This document shows, piece by piece, positions 1 through 8,161 of a stretch of DNA of 64,000 bases. Position numbers and translations under genes: made by a program. The notes beneath the pieces were generated by a model. The model was not told where the DNA came from. It searched no databases and saw only the letters and a list, made by a program, of their open reading frames with translations. How positions within the stretch are numbered: the stretch's first letter is position 1; each line of letters begins with the position of its first letter. This DNA comes from Nocardioides humilatus. Lineage in GTDB: Bacteria; Actinomycetota; Actinomycetes; Propionibacteriales; Nocardioidaceae. Location of the stretch: the NCBI RefSeq assembly GCF_008373755.1, contig NZ_VUJV01000006.1:372001-436000 (forward strand). Direction: 5' to 3'.

Positions 1-124
1 CGTGGCCTGGCCGCGGGCGATCCACATCGGGCCAAAGAGTGGCCGGCTCCTCAGCCGAAAGTACGACGAGAGGATCGTCCTTGTGCCCCGTACGACGAGG
101 CTCGCCGCTCTCTAGGCTGACGGG
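1..124. other. Upstream region of two-component system
   Basis: No gene is seen here. The 10-mer GTACGACGAG occurs twice as a direct repeat (61-70 and 90-99), 29 bp apart, upstream of the histidine kinase start. A TAGGCT hexamer at 113-118 lies 6 nt before the GTG start and is a plausible -10 of a leaderless transcript. The repeats could be response-regulator sites for autoregulation; that part is inference. Confidence 0.4.
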
Positions 125-1273
125 GTGCTCGCCGCCTTCTTCCGCTCGGTCCTCGCCGAGCCCCGTGCCCCCGACGCGCCGGTGCGCGTGTGGCGCGACT
201 GGGTCCTGGTCGGCGGCCTGCTGATCACGGCCGTGTCGGAGGCGGTCTTCCGCCCCGACGTGCCGTGGCGCCCCCTGGCCACCGTGGTCACGCTCCTAGT
301 GATCGTGGTCCTGTTCTGGCGGCGTACTCAGCCGCTCCTGGCGACCGCGGTCGGCTTCGGCGGTTCGCTGGTGCTCTACGTCCCGACGGTCGTCGACGAC
401 GTCGCCGACGTGGGGCTCAACTCCATGGCCGCCGTCCTGCTCTTGCCCTACGCCTTGTACCGCTGGGCTTCCGGCCGCGAGGCGCTGATCGGTACGGCGA
501 TCATCGCGGTGCCGGCGGGTCTGTCCTTCGCGACGACCGAGACCCCGTTCGGGGAGGTGCTCGGTGGCGTCACCGTGCTGGTCGCATCGTTCGCCCTCGG
601 GGCGGCGATGCGTTACCGCGCGGCTGCGCGCCAGCGCGAGGTGCAGCAGGTCAGGATGCTCGAGCGCGGTGAGCTCGCCCGCGAGCTGCACGACACCGTC
701 GCGCACCACGTGTCGGCCATCGCGATCCAGGCCCAGGCCGGTCGGGCCGTGGCGGCCACCGACCCGGCGGCGGCGGTCGAGGCGCTGGCCGTGATCGAGG
801 CAGAGGCGTCTCGGACGTTGCTTGAGATGCGCGCGATGGTCGGGGTGCTCCGCGAGGGCGACGCCACCGACGCTGAGCCAGCCGAATACGGACCGCAGCG
901 GGGTGTCGGCGATCTCGACGAGCTGACTCGGCTGAGCCCGCTCGTGCGGGTGAGCTGCGCCGGCGATCTCGCTGGGCTGCCGCAGCCGGTGGACATGGCG
1001 GTCTACCGGATCTGTCAGGAGTCGGTCACCAACGCGATCCGGCACGCGCGCCACGCCACGACAGTCAGCGTGGAGGTGACCGGCGAGGTCGGCGTCGTAC
1101 GGTTGCGTGTGCACGACGACGGTGAAGCAGCCCGCCCCTCGACCAGCGGCGGCTATGGCCTGCTCGGGATGGCGGAGCGGGCCAAGCTGCTGGGCGGCGC
1201 CTGTCAGGCCGGGCCCGACCCGGCCGGTGGCTGGACCGTCGAGGCGACGCTGCCGCGCGAGGTGCCGCGATGA
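125..1273 (+). CDS. Sensor histidine kinase, NarL/DesK type (HisKA_3)
   Basis: Membrane sensor kinase of 382 aa. Several hydrophobic segments span roughly residues 27-165. The dimerisation/phosphoacceptor helix follows, with ELARELHDTVAHH placing the phosphorylated histidine at H189. The C-terminal HATPase domain shows an N box (ESVTNAIRHA) and a G box (GGYGLLGMAERAK). It would autophosphorylate on an unknown signal and pass phosphate to the response regulator whose ATG overlaps its stop codon by 4 bp (ATGA). The GTG start at 125 is supported by a TAGGCT hexamer 6 nt upstream. The signal cannot be deduced from the sequence. Confidence 0.93.
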   Translation: MLAAFFRSVLAEPRAPDAPVRVWRDWVLVGGLLITAVSEAVFRPDVPWRPLATVVTLLVIVVLFWRRTQPLLATAVGFGGSLVLYVPTVVDDVADVGLNSMAAVLLLPYALYRWASGREALIGTAIIAVPAGLSFATTETPFGEVLGGVTVLVASFALGAAMRYRAAARQREVQQVRMLERGELARELHDTVAHHVSAIAIQAQAGRAVAATDPAAAVEALAVIEAEASRTLLEMRAMVGVLREGDATDAEPAEYGPQRGVGDLDELTRLSPLVRVSCAGDLAGLPQPVDMAVYRICQESVTNAIRHARHATTVSVEVTGEVGVVRLRVHDDGEAARPSTSGGYGLLGMAERAKLLGGACQAGPDPAGGWTVEATLPREVPR

Positions 1274-1938
1274 CGGGCGAGGGGACCATCCGGGTCGTCG
1301 TCGCCGACGATCAGCTCCTCGTCCGCACCGGCCTCACCATGATCCTCAACGCGCAGCCCGGGATCGAGGTCGTCGGCGAGGCAACGGACGGTCTTGAGGC
1401 CGTGGCCGTCGCACGTGAGCTGCGTCCGGACGTCTGCCTCTTCGACATCCGGATGCCCGGCATCGACGGGGTGGAGGCCACCCGCCAACTGGCCGGGCCC
1501 GGCGTCGAGGACCCCCTCGCCGTCGTCGTCATCACGACGTTCGACCTCGACGAATACGTCCACGGCGCCCTCAAGGCCGGCGCCCGAGGCTTCCTTCTCA
1601 AGGACGCCGGGCCCGAGCTCCTGGTCCAGGCGATCCACGCCGCCGCGAACGGCGACGCGCTCATCTCGCCCAACATCACCCGCCGCCTGCTCACCACGCT
1701 GGCCAACGCGGAGCGAGCCACCCCGCCGGCCCAGCCGATCGAGCCGCTCACCGAACGCGAGGAGGAGGTGCTGCTCACCGTCGCTCGCGGCCGCACCAAC
1801 TCCGAGATCGCCGACGAGCTGCACATCACGCTGAGCACGGTGAAGACCCATGTCGCCGCGCTGATGAACAAGCTCGGCGCCCGCAATCGGGTCGAGGTCG
1901 CGATGTGGGCCTACGAGACCAGGCGGGTCAGGGACTAG
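1270..1938 (+). CDS. LuxR/NarL-family response regulator
   Basis: Response regulator of 222 aa, translationally coupled to the upstream kinase by a 4-bp overlap. The receiver domain (about 8-125) has the acidic pair D13/D14, the phosphoacceptor D59 in LFDIRMPG, and a conserved lysine in LLKDAG. The C-terminal LuxR helix-turn-helix (LTEREEEVLLTVARG, then STVKTHVAALMNKLGARNR) binds DNA. Target genes are unknown; the repeated GTACGACGAG upstream of the kinase is a candidate site for autoregulation. Confidence 0.95.
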   Translation: MTGEGTIRVVVADDQLLVRTGLTMILNAQPGIEVVGEATDGLEAVAVARELRPDVCLFDIRMPGIDGVEATRQLAGPGVEDPLAVVVITTFDLDEYVHGALKAGARGFLLKDAGPELLVQAIHAAANGDALISPNITRRLLTTLANAERATPPAQPIEPLTEREEEVLLTVARGRTNSEIADELHITLSTVKTHVAALMNKLGARNRVEVAMWAYETRRVRD

Positions 1939-1959
1939 CAGGCAGGCGAAGGGAACAGT

Positions 1960-2217
1960 TCAATCGATCCGCTTGCGGCGACCTGGCACGGGAGGTCCGT
2001 ACTTGATGCGACGAATGACCAGTTCGTCGACGGCGACCGCGACGCCGATCGGCAAGACGTAGATCAACGCGACAAGGCCGACAGCACCCTTTCGCCGTAC
2101 CTCGATGCCTGTTGCTTGGACGACCCACACGGTGATGGCGATAGCACCTGCAAGCCAGGCGACCAGGAGCAAGACCCAGATCCCGCTCTGCAGCCGGGCT
2201 GGAACCTGCTTCCACAT
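1960..2217 (-). CDS. Small two-helix membrane protein
   Basis: Hypothetical protein of 85 aa starting MWKQVPARLQSG. Two hydrophobic helices are visible (about 14-34 and 46-66), and the C-terminus is basic (PGRRKRID). It is convergent with the response regulator and lies back to back with the cyclase-type regulator. I recognise no family. The ATG at 2217 is the only good start that leaves a compact two-helix protein; reading further upstream in this frame crosses into the antisense of the next gene. Confidence 0.6.
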   Translation of the reverse strand: MWKQVPARLQSGIWVLLLVAWLAGAIAITVWVVQATGIEVRRKGAVGLVALIYVLPIGVAVAVDELVIRRIKYGPPVPGRRKRID

Positions 2218-2280
2218 GCGCGGATCGTATGCCGCACGTTCGGCTCGGTCTGATCCGCGGCGGCAGGCGGCGGATTGACC

Positions 2281-2309
2281 TTGCCTAGGCTCCTGTTGTC
2301 GAGTGAACT
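2281..2309 (+). promoter_or_regulatory. Promoter of the cyclase-ATPase regulator
   Basis: TTGCCT (2281-2286), a 17-nt spacer and TGAACT (2304-2309) lie 7 nt before the ATG at 2317. The spacing suits a -35/-10 pair giving a leaderless mRNA and is the reason for preferring the 2317 start. Confidence 0.4.
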
Positions 2310-2316
2310 GGCGGGC

Positions 2317-4746
2317 ATGGCAACCTCGCCACGTGTGCTGCCGTCGGGGCGGGTGACGTTTGCCTTCATTGATGTCGTGGGGAGCACCAAGACATTTGCT
2401 GCCCATGGTGATGCGTTCGTCGCTGCGGTGACGGCGCTGCACGACAGGGCCGTCGAGCACACTCAGAGCCAGGGCGGCGCGGTGGTCGCGACCGAGGGCG
2501 ACGGGGCGTTCCTGGCCTTCCCGGACGCTGGCTCGGCGGTTCGCGCGTTGAGCGGGTTGCAAGCCGAACTCGAGGGCGCCTCTGGTGATGATGGCGGGCT
2601 TCGGCTGCGGATCCGGTCTGGCGCGCACACCGGTGATGCGGTGCCGGTGGGTGACAACTACCTCGCGTTCGCGGTTCATGTGGCCGCTCGGGTTGCCGGC
2701 GCCGCCAACGCTGGTCAGGTGCTGGTGACCGACGAGGTGCTCCATGAACTGACCGCGGCCAAGGAACTCCCTGCGACTGATGCCGTGGATACCGGGATCT
2801 ACCGGTTGAAGGATCTGAGCGACCCGGTTCGGATCTGGCGTCTGTTCGGCGACGACGCATTGCCGCGGGCGACCCCGGCCCGGCGGACCAATGTCGAGCC
2901 GCCCCGGACCAGTTTCGTGGGCCGCGTGGCCGAGCTCGAGGAAGTTCGCCAACTCGTTGCCGAGCCGGGCCTGGTCACGGTGATCGGGCCAGGCGGCACT
3001 GGCAAGACGCGGCTGGTGAGCGAGTTCGCGTTGGCGGATTCCGATGCGTTTGAGGGCGGGGTGTGGTTGGTCGAGCTGGCCACGCTCGATGACGCGGACC
3101 TGATCGTGCCGACCGTCGGTGATGCGCTCGGTCTGACCGGAGCCAATCTGGGTGCGGTGATCGGTGACCTGCAGCGTCGTGGGCGCTGCGTGTTGGTCGT
3201 TGACAACTGCGAGCACCTGCTGGACCCGGTGGTCGATCTGGTCGAAGAACTGTGTGCAGCGCTGCCGAACGCAACGGTGCTGTGCACCAGCCGCGAGGCG
3301 CTGAGGCTGCTCGGCGAAAGGGTGATGGCGCTGGCGGGGTTGGCCGCCGAAGGGACCGCCACTGACCTGTATCTCGACCGTGCGGCCTTGGCTGCGCGCA
3401 CCGAGACCGACCTCCATCAGGTAGCGCAGCTCTGCGCGGCGCTGGACGGGTTGCCGCTCGCGATTGAGCTCGCTGCCAGCCAGGCTCGGACTGCGCCACT
3501 GACCGAGATCCTCGAGGCGGTCCTGTCCGGGAAGGACTCGTTGGGCCGCCGCGGCGGGCAGGAACGGCAGCGCAGTCTGGACGCAGTGCTGGAGTGGAGC
3601 CTGGGCCGACTGCCCCCAGCCACCCGGAACTCACTCCTCACCCTGGCGGTGTTTCCCGGTCGATTCACGCCCGACATGGCGCGGACGGTGCTGGCCGCCG
3701 CCCCACGTTGCGACGTGGAAGCAACCCGGCAGCTGGCCAGGGCCAGCCTGATCGACCTCGACGGCGACGACTACCGCCTGCTCAGCACGGTCCGTGCTGC
3801 GGCACTACGACAGCTGTCCGAAGACCCCGAACTGCACGAGGAAGCGCTCGACGCCCTGGCGTCGTGGGCGTCCGACCTCGGGGTGAGGCGCTTCGAGATC
3901 AAGACCTACCACGACGACGTACCCTCCGACACCCTGCTGGCGGTCGAGGCCGCACTGGCGCACGGTCTCGACGCGAAGATCACCGGCCTCGGCAAGGCCT
4001 GGAACCTCATCGAAGTGGTAGCCGGAGTTCGCGGGGCCACCCCGGGACTGCTTGCCCTGGCCAAACGTGCCGCCGCCCTCGAAGTGACCGATGCTGACGA
4101 GGCATGGACCCCCGTGTGCGCAGCGAACCTGTTGCACGTCCTGGAGGTGCCGGTCGCGGCCGAGCCGGTCCGCTTCGACCAATACGCGGACCTGGCGCGC
4201 GCCGAAGGTGATGGGCGCCTGCTGACCTCCGCTCTCAGCGCAGCGGCGAAGATCTGGGAGCTGGCCGGTGACGACGCGACGGGTCTGGCACGCCGGTTGG
4301 AACAGGTCGAGGCCAGTGAGCGCCCCGGCTGCCGCCACAACCTTGGGATGGCCCTAGGAAATCTCGGCAGGCACTACTGGGAGGTTGGTGACTACGCGGC
4401 CGGCGAGCAAGCATTTCGCGCTGCAGCCGATGTTGCCCAGGAGGCAAACACCTGGGCCGGCTACTGCGTCCACCTCTGTGCCCTCGCTGAGGTCGCCCTC
4501 CACGATGGACGCTACGCCGAGGGCCGGGACTACGCTCTTGACGCGTTGAAGGTCGCGCTGCCGGAGTGGCGGCTTCGTGGGTACGCGTTGGCGGTCCTCA
4601 CTCACTCGTACCTCGGGCTCGGCGACCGCGCGTCGGCGCTGGCGACCGGCCGCCTCGCCGTCGAAGCCACCCGACCCTTCACAGGAATGGCGACGGACCC
4701 AGCGTATGACCAGATGCTCGTCGAGCTTCCGGAGTTGCTTCACTGA
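2317..4746 (+). CDS. Adenylate/guanylate cyclase-domain regulator with NB-ARC ATPase and TPR
   Basis: Large multidomain regulator of 809 aa. Residues 10-175 form a class III nucleotidyl cyclase domain with metal-binding aspartates D19 (AFIDVVGS) and D62 (EGDGAF). The transition-state arginine R125 is kept, but the usual asparagine four residues before it is H121 (AVHVAARV). A STAND-type ATPase follows with P-loop GPGGTGKTR and Walker B VLVVDNCEH. The C-terminal part looks like TPR helices. Mycobacteria carry similar cyclase-ATPase regulators, some with a LuxR domain; no DNA-binding domain is evident here. Catalytic activity is uncertain because of the Asn to His change. Third codon positions are richer in T than in neighbours, which may indicate transfer. 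Confidence 0.85.
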   Translation: MATSPRVLPSGRVTFAFIDVVGSTKTFAAHGDAFVAAVTALHDRAVEHTQSQGGAVVATEGDGAFLAFPDAGSAVRALSGLQAELEGASGDDGGLRLRIRSGAHTGDAVPVGDNYLAFAVHVAARVAGAANAGQVLVTDEVLHELTAAKELPATDAVDTGIYRLKDLSDPVRIWRLFGDDALPRATPARRTNVEPPRTSFVGRVAELEEVRQLVAEPGLVTVIGPGGTGKTRLVSEFALADSDAFEGGVWLVELATLDDADLIVPTVGDALGLTGANLGAVIGDLQRRGRCVLVVDNCEHLLDPVVDLVEELCAALPNATVLCTSREALRLLGERVMALAGLAAEGTATDLYLDRAALAARTETDLHQVAQLCAALDGLPLAIELAASQARTAPLTEILEAVLSGKDSLGRRGGQERQRSLDAVLEWSLGRLPPATRNSLLTLAVFPGRFTPDMARTVLAAAPRCDVEATRQLARASLIDLDGDDYRLLSTVRAAALRQLSEDPELHEEALDALASWASDLGVRRFEIKTYHDDVPSDTLLAVEAALAHGLDAKITGLGKAWNLIEVVAGVRGATPGLLALAKRAAALEVTDADEAWTPVCAANLLHVLEVPVAAEPVRFDQYADLARAEGDGRLLTSALSAAAKIWELAGDDATGLARRLEQVEASERPGCRHNLGMALGNLGRHYWEVGDYAAGEQAFRAAADVAQEANTWAGYCVHLCALAEVALHDGRYAEGRDYALDALKVALPEWRLRGYALAVLTHSYLGLGDRASALATGRLAVEATRPFTGMATDPAYDQMLVELPELLH

Positions 4747-4793
4747 CGTAGAGGCCCAGGACGGCTCGGGCATTCCGACACTGTGACGCTCGA

Positions 4794-4799
4794 TAGGCT
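4794..4799 (+). promoter_or_regulatory. -10 hexamer of the PucR-type regulator gene
   Basis: TAGGCT lies 6 nt before the ATG at 4806, with no Shine-Dalgarno sequence. This fits a leaderless transcript. No clear -35 is seen. Confidence 0.4.
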
Positions 4800-4805
4800 C
4801 CGGGC

Positions 4806-6068
4806 ATGGGTGCGAGGGCGGGGGAGTCGGCAGACCTTCCCGAAGCGGTGGCGACCGAGCTCCGCCGTACGGCCGCCGAGCTGCTGGGGGACGTGTCGTC
4901 GCACGCCGACGTCATGTTCGACTACATCCTCGAACGCATCCCCGAGGCCGGTGCCGATGACGATCTCCGGGGCCTGACGCTCGGGTCCTGCTCGTCGAAT
5001 CTTGAGGCCGTGCTGTCGATGGTCCGGCACGGCATCGACGTGAGCGCCTCGAAGGCTCCGGTTACTGCTCTCGAGCATGCGCGCGCGATGGCGGCCCGCG
5101 GCTACAGCGTCGATGTGATGCTGCGCTTCTACCGGATCGGTCACGCCTACTTCACCGAGCGCATCCTGACCGGGGTCTCTGCGTCCATCTCCGACCCAGC
5201 CCTCGCTCTTGCGGTGGTGGCCGACCTGCAGCGCTACGGGTTCGCCTACATCGACCGGATCTCGAGCGAGGTCGCCGCCGAATATATCGCCGAGCTCGAC
5301 CGGATTCAGAACCGAGTCCGCGCGGCTCGGACCGATGCGGTCCGCGCGTTGATCGCGGGGGACCAGATCGACCTCGGGCGCGCCGAGCGCGCGCTGTCCC
5401 ACCGGCTCACCGGATGGCAGACGGCCTTCGTCTGCTGGACCGAGCGCGACGACGCTGACCTCGCGCGCGTCGGCTCGGCGGTCGGTGCGCATCTGGGTTC
5501 CCCTCATCCCTTGCTCGTCCCGGACGGCGCCCAGGCGTTGTGGGGCTGGGTCTCGACCGCACAGGCTCCCGCCGTCGAGCCGCCGGACCTCGCGCCGTTG
5601 GTCGAGCAGATGCCGAAGACGGTCCGGATCTCCCTCGGCACGCCTGCGCAGGGCGCCGGCGGATTCCGCGACTCGCACGCACAGGCGCAACGCGGTCGGC
5701 GGATCGTCGAGCTCTCCGGCCGGGGCGGTCTGGTGACGTCGTACGCCGAGATCGCGCTGGTCGACGTGATGAGCGGGGACCTGGACCTCGCTCGCGGCTT
5801 CGTCGCGTCCGAGCTCGGTGCCCTCGCGGCGCAGGGACGCCAGACGGAGGAGGAACGTCGGGCGTTGCTGGCAGTGCTGGACGCACAGGGCGGGTTGGCC
5901 GCTGCAGCCGAGGAGCTGGGCGTGCACCGCAACACCGTGCTGCAGCGCGTTCGCCGGGCCGAGGAACGTCGAGGGCGTCCAGCTACCGAACGTGTCGCAG
6001 AGCTCCATGCAGCGTTGCGGCTGGTCGAGGTGCTCGGATCAGCGGTCCTCACCTCGGAATCCAGCTGA
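4806..6068 (+). CDS. PucR/CdaR-family helix-turn-helix transcriptional regulator
   Basis: Regulator of 420 aa. The N-terminal half is helical and rich in a sensor-like pattern (about 20-180), followed by a GGDEF-like/PucR middle region. The C-terminal HTH_30 domain (GLAAAAEELGVHRNTVLQRV) is the PucR-family signature. The divergence between sensing and DNA-binding parts is normal for the family. It ends 83 bp before the desaturase-reductase fusion on the same strand, so it most plausibly controls that gene. The ligand is unknown. Confidence 0.85.
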   Translation: MGARAGESADLPEAVATELRRTAAELLGDVSSHADVMFDYILERIPEAGADDDLRGLTLGSCSSNLEAVLSMVRHGIDVSASKAPVTALEHARAMAARGYSVDVMLRFYRIGHAYFTERILTGVSASISDPALALAVVADLQRYGFAYIDRISSEVAAEYIAELDRIQNRVRAARTDAVRALIAGDQIDLGRAERALSHRLTGWQTAFVCWTERDDADLARVGSAVGAHLGSPHPLLVPDGAQALWGWVSTAQAPAVEPPDLAPLVEQMPKTVRISLGTPAQGAGGFRDSHAQAQRGRRIVELSGRGGLVTSYAEIALVDVMSGDLDLARGFVASELGALAAQGRQTEEERRALLAVLDAQGGLAAAAEELGVHRNTVLQRVRRAEERRGRPATERVAELHAALRLVEVLGSAVLTSESS

Positions 6069-6138
6069 CCTGACTCGCATGTGCTGCGCGCACATGGGCG
6101 TGGGCTCCACACCACTAGCAGGGACAGCTCGCTGTTCG

Positions 6139-6144
6139 TACCTT
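6139..6144 (+). promoter_or_regulatory. -10 hexamer of the desaturase-reductase fusion gene
   Basis: TACCTT lies 7 nt before the ATG at 6152. It argues for that ATG and against the in-frame TTG at 6143, which would fall inside the hexamer. Confidence 0.4.
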
Positions 6145-6151
6145 GAGTGGC

Positions 6152-8161
6152 ATGTCAGCAACCACAGAGCAGCTCGAGCCCACGGCCTCGCGCCACGCGC
6201 TCCCTGACCCCGGCGAAGAGATTCCGGCGATCTCGTGGCCGATCCTCGGCATCTTCTCCGGCGCGATCGCGGTCTTCGCGTTCTCCACCTGGGCAGCGCT
6301 GGCCGAGCGGCTGCCTGGTGCGGCGACCGTCGCGCTCAGCGCGACGGCGATCTTCGTGCTGTTCACCGTGGTTCATGACGCGGCGCACTACTCGGTGAGC
6401 ACCCAGCGCTGGGTGAACGTCGCCTTCGGCCGAGTCGCGATGCTCTTCGTCTCGCCGCTGATCTCGTTCAAGTCCTTCGCGTTCATCCACATCGAGCACC
6501 ACCGCAACACCAACGACGACGAGAACGACCCCGACCACTTCGTCAGTGGCGCCCCCTTCTGGCAGCTTCCGCTCCGCTTCGGGCTGATGGACCTGCCGTA
6601 CGTGTCCTTCCTGGTGCGCAACGTGAAGCGCCGGCCCCGGGCGGAGGTGCTGGAGACCGTCTTCCTCTTGACCGTGACGGTCGCCGTGATCGTCACCTGC
6701 GCTCTGACCGGGCACTTCTGGACCCTGGCCCTGGTGTACCTGATCCCGGAGCGGGTCGCCGTCTTCGTCCTGGCCTGGTGGTTCGACTGGTTGCCGCACC
6801 ACGACCTCGAGGACACCCAGCAGGAGAACCGCTACCGCGCCACGCGCAACCGCGTCGGGTCCGAGTGGATCCTCACGCCCCTGCTCCTCTCGCAGAACTA
6901 CCACCTGGTCCACCACCTGCACCCCTCGATCCCGTTCCACCGCTACGTCGCCGCCTGGCGACGCAACGAGGAGGCCTACCTCGAGCGCGACGCTGCGATC
7001 GGCACCGTCTTCGGCCAGCAGCTCGACACCGAGGAGTACCGCGAGTGGAAGAGGCTGAACGGCAAGCTGGCGCGGATCCTCCCGGTGCGGATGCCGAAGC
7101 GGTCCAGCGCCCGTGCAGCGGAGTTCCACACCGTCCCGGTCGCGAGCGTCGATCGGTTGACCGATGACAGCGTGCTCATCCACTTCGAGGTCCCCGCCGA
7201 CCTGCGCGACCAGTTCTCCTTCGAGCCCGGTCAGCACGTCACCGTCCGCACCGACCTGGGAGGGGAGGGCGTACGACGCAACTACTCGATCTGCTCCTCA
7301 GCCACCTCCGACCAGCTCGCGATCGCCGTCAAGTACCTCCCGGGCGGGGCGTTCTCCACCTTCGCGATGGAGCAGCTCCGGGCCGGCGACACCCTCGAGC
7401 TGATGACGCCGACCGGTTCGTTCGGTACTCAGCTCGACCCGCTCGCCGAGAAGCACTACGTGGCGATCGTCGCCGGCAGCGGCATCACCCCCGCGCTCTC
7501 GATCCTGCAGACGACCCTGGCCGTCGAGACGGAGAGCCGCTTCACGCTGGTCTACGGCAACCGGGACGCGGACAGCACGATGTTCCGCGCGGAGCTGGAT
7601 GACCTGGAGGCGCGCTATGCCGACCGGCTGCGGATCATCCACGTGCGGTCCCGCGATCCGCGGCACCCGGCCGATCTTCGTGGCCGCGTCGATCGCCCGA
7701 AGCTCGAACAATGGCTGGAGGCTGACCTGCCCGCGGCCTCGGTGGACGAGTGGTTCCTGTGCGGACCGGTCGAGATGGTGACCGACCTGCGCGACCTGCT
7801 CCTCGAACGCGGTGCCGAGCCCGACCGCGTCCACGTGGAGCTCTTCCACGGCTATCAGAGGCCCAAGGTCGCCGACGACTTCATTCCGGCGACGGTGGCG
7901 GTCACCCTCCGTGGCCGTCTGCACGAGGTCGCGCTAGCGGCGGGGGACACCGTCCTCGAGTCCTCGCTGAAGGCCGGCCTGGACGCGCCGTACGCCTGCC
8001 TCGGTGGAGCATGCGGCACCTGCAAGGCGAAGGTCGTGCTGGGTTCAGTCGCGATGGAACAGAACTTCGCCCTCGCGCCGGCGGTCGTGGACGACGGCTA
8101 CGTGCTCACCTGCCAGTCGCACCCGACCACACCGTCAGTCGCTGTCGACTACGACGCTTGA
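6152..8161 (+). CDS. Membrane diiron desaturase/hydroxylase fused to FNR reductase and 2Fe-2S ferredoxin
   Basis: Single polypeptide of 669 aa with three modules. Residues 1-310 are a membrane fatty-acid-desaturase-type domain with the three histidine boxes: H75-D-A-A-H79, H113-I-E-H-H117, and NYHLVHHLHP near 249-258. Residues about 320-560 are a ferredoxin-NADP reductase-type module with the FAD motif RRNYSICS and an NAD(P) region GSGITPALS. Residues about 580-669 are a plant-type 2Fe-2S domain with CLGGACGTC and a later LTCQSHP. The enzyme would be self-sufficient: NAD(P)H to FAD to 2Fe-2S to the diiron site, hydroxylating or desaturating a lipid-like substrate in the membrane. The reductase order matches PaaE/KshB-type proteins. 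Substrate unknown; AlkB-like hydroxylase is an alternative to fatty-acid desaturase. Confidence 0.9.
   Translation: MSATTEQLEPTASRHALPDPGEEIPAISWPILGIFSGAIAVFAFSTWAALAERLPGAATVALSATAIFVLFTVVHDAAHYSVSTQRWVNVAFGRVAMLFVSPLISFKSFAFIHIEHHRNTNDDENDPDHFVSGAPFWQLPLRFGLMDLPYVSFLVRNVKRRPRAEVLETVFLLTVTVAVIVTCALTGHFWTLALVYLIPERVAVFVLAWWFDWLPHHDLEDTQQENRYRATRNRVGSEWILTPLLLSQNYHLVHHLHPSIPFHRYVAAWRRNEEAYLERDAAIGTVFGQQLDTEEYREWKRLNGKLARILPVRMPKRSSARAAEFHTVPVASVDRLTDDSVLIHFEVPADLRDQFSFEPGQHVTVRTDLGGEGVRRNYSICSSATSDQLAIAVKYLPGGAFSTFAMEQLRAGDTLELMTPTGSFGTQLDPLAEKHYVAIVAGSGITPALSILQTTLAVETESRFTLVYGNRDADSTMFRAELDDLEARYADRLRIIHVRSRDPRHPADLRGRVDRPKLEQWLEADLPAASVDEWFLCGPVEMVTDLRDLLLERGAEPDRVHVELFHGYQRPKVADDFIPATVAVTLRGRLHEVALAAGDTVLESSLKAGLDAPYACLGGACGTCKAKVVLGSVAMEQNFALAPAVVDDGYVLTCQSHPTTPSVAVDYDA

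Noticed and set aside
6143-6151. TTG start for the desaturase-reductase fusion
   Set aside because: It would sit inside the TACCTT hexamer; ATG 6152 is 7 nt downstream and gives a better N-terminus.
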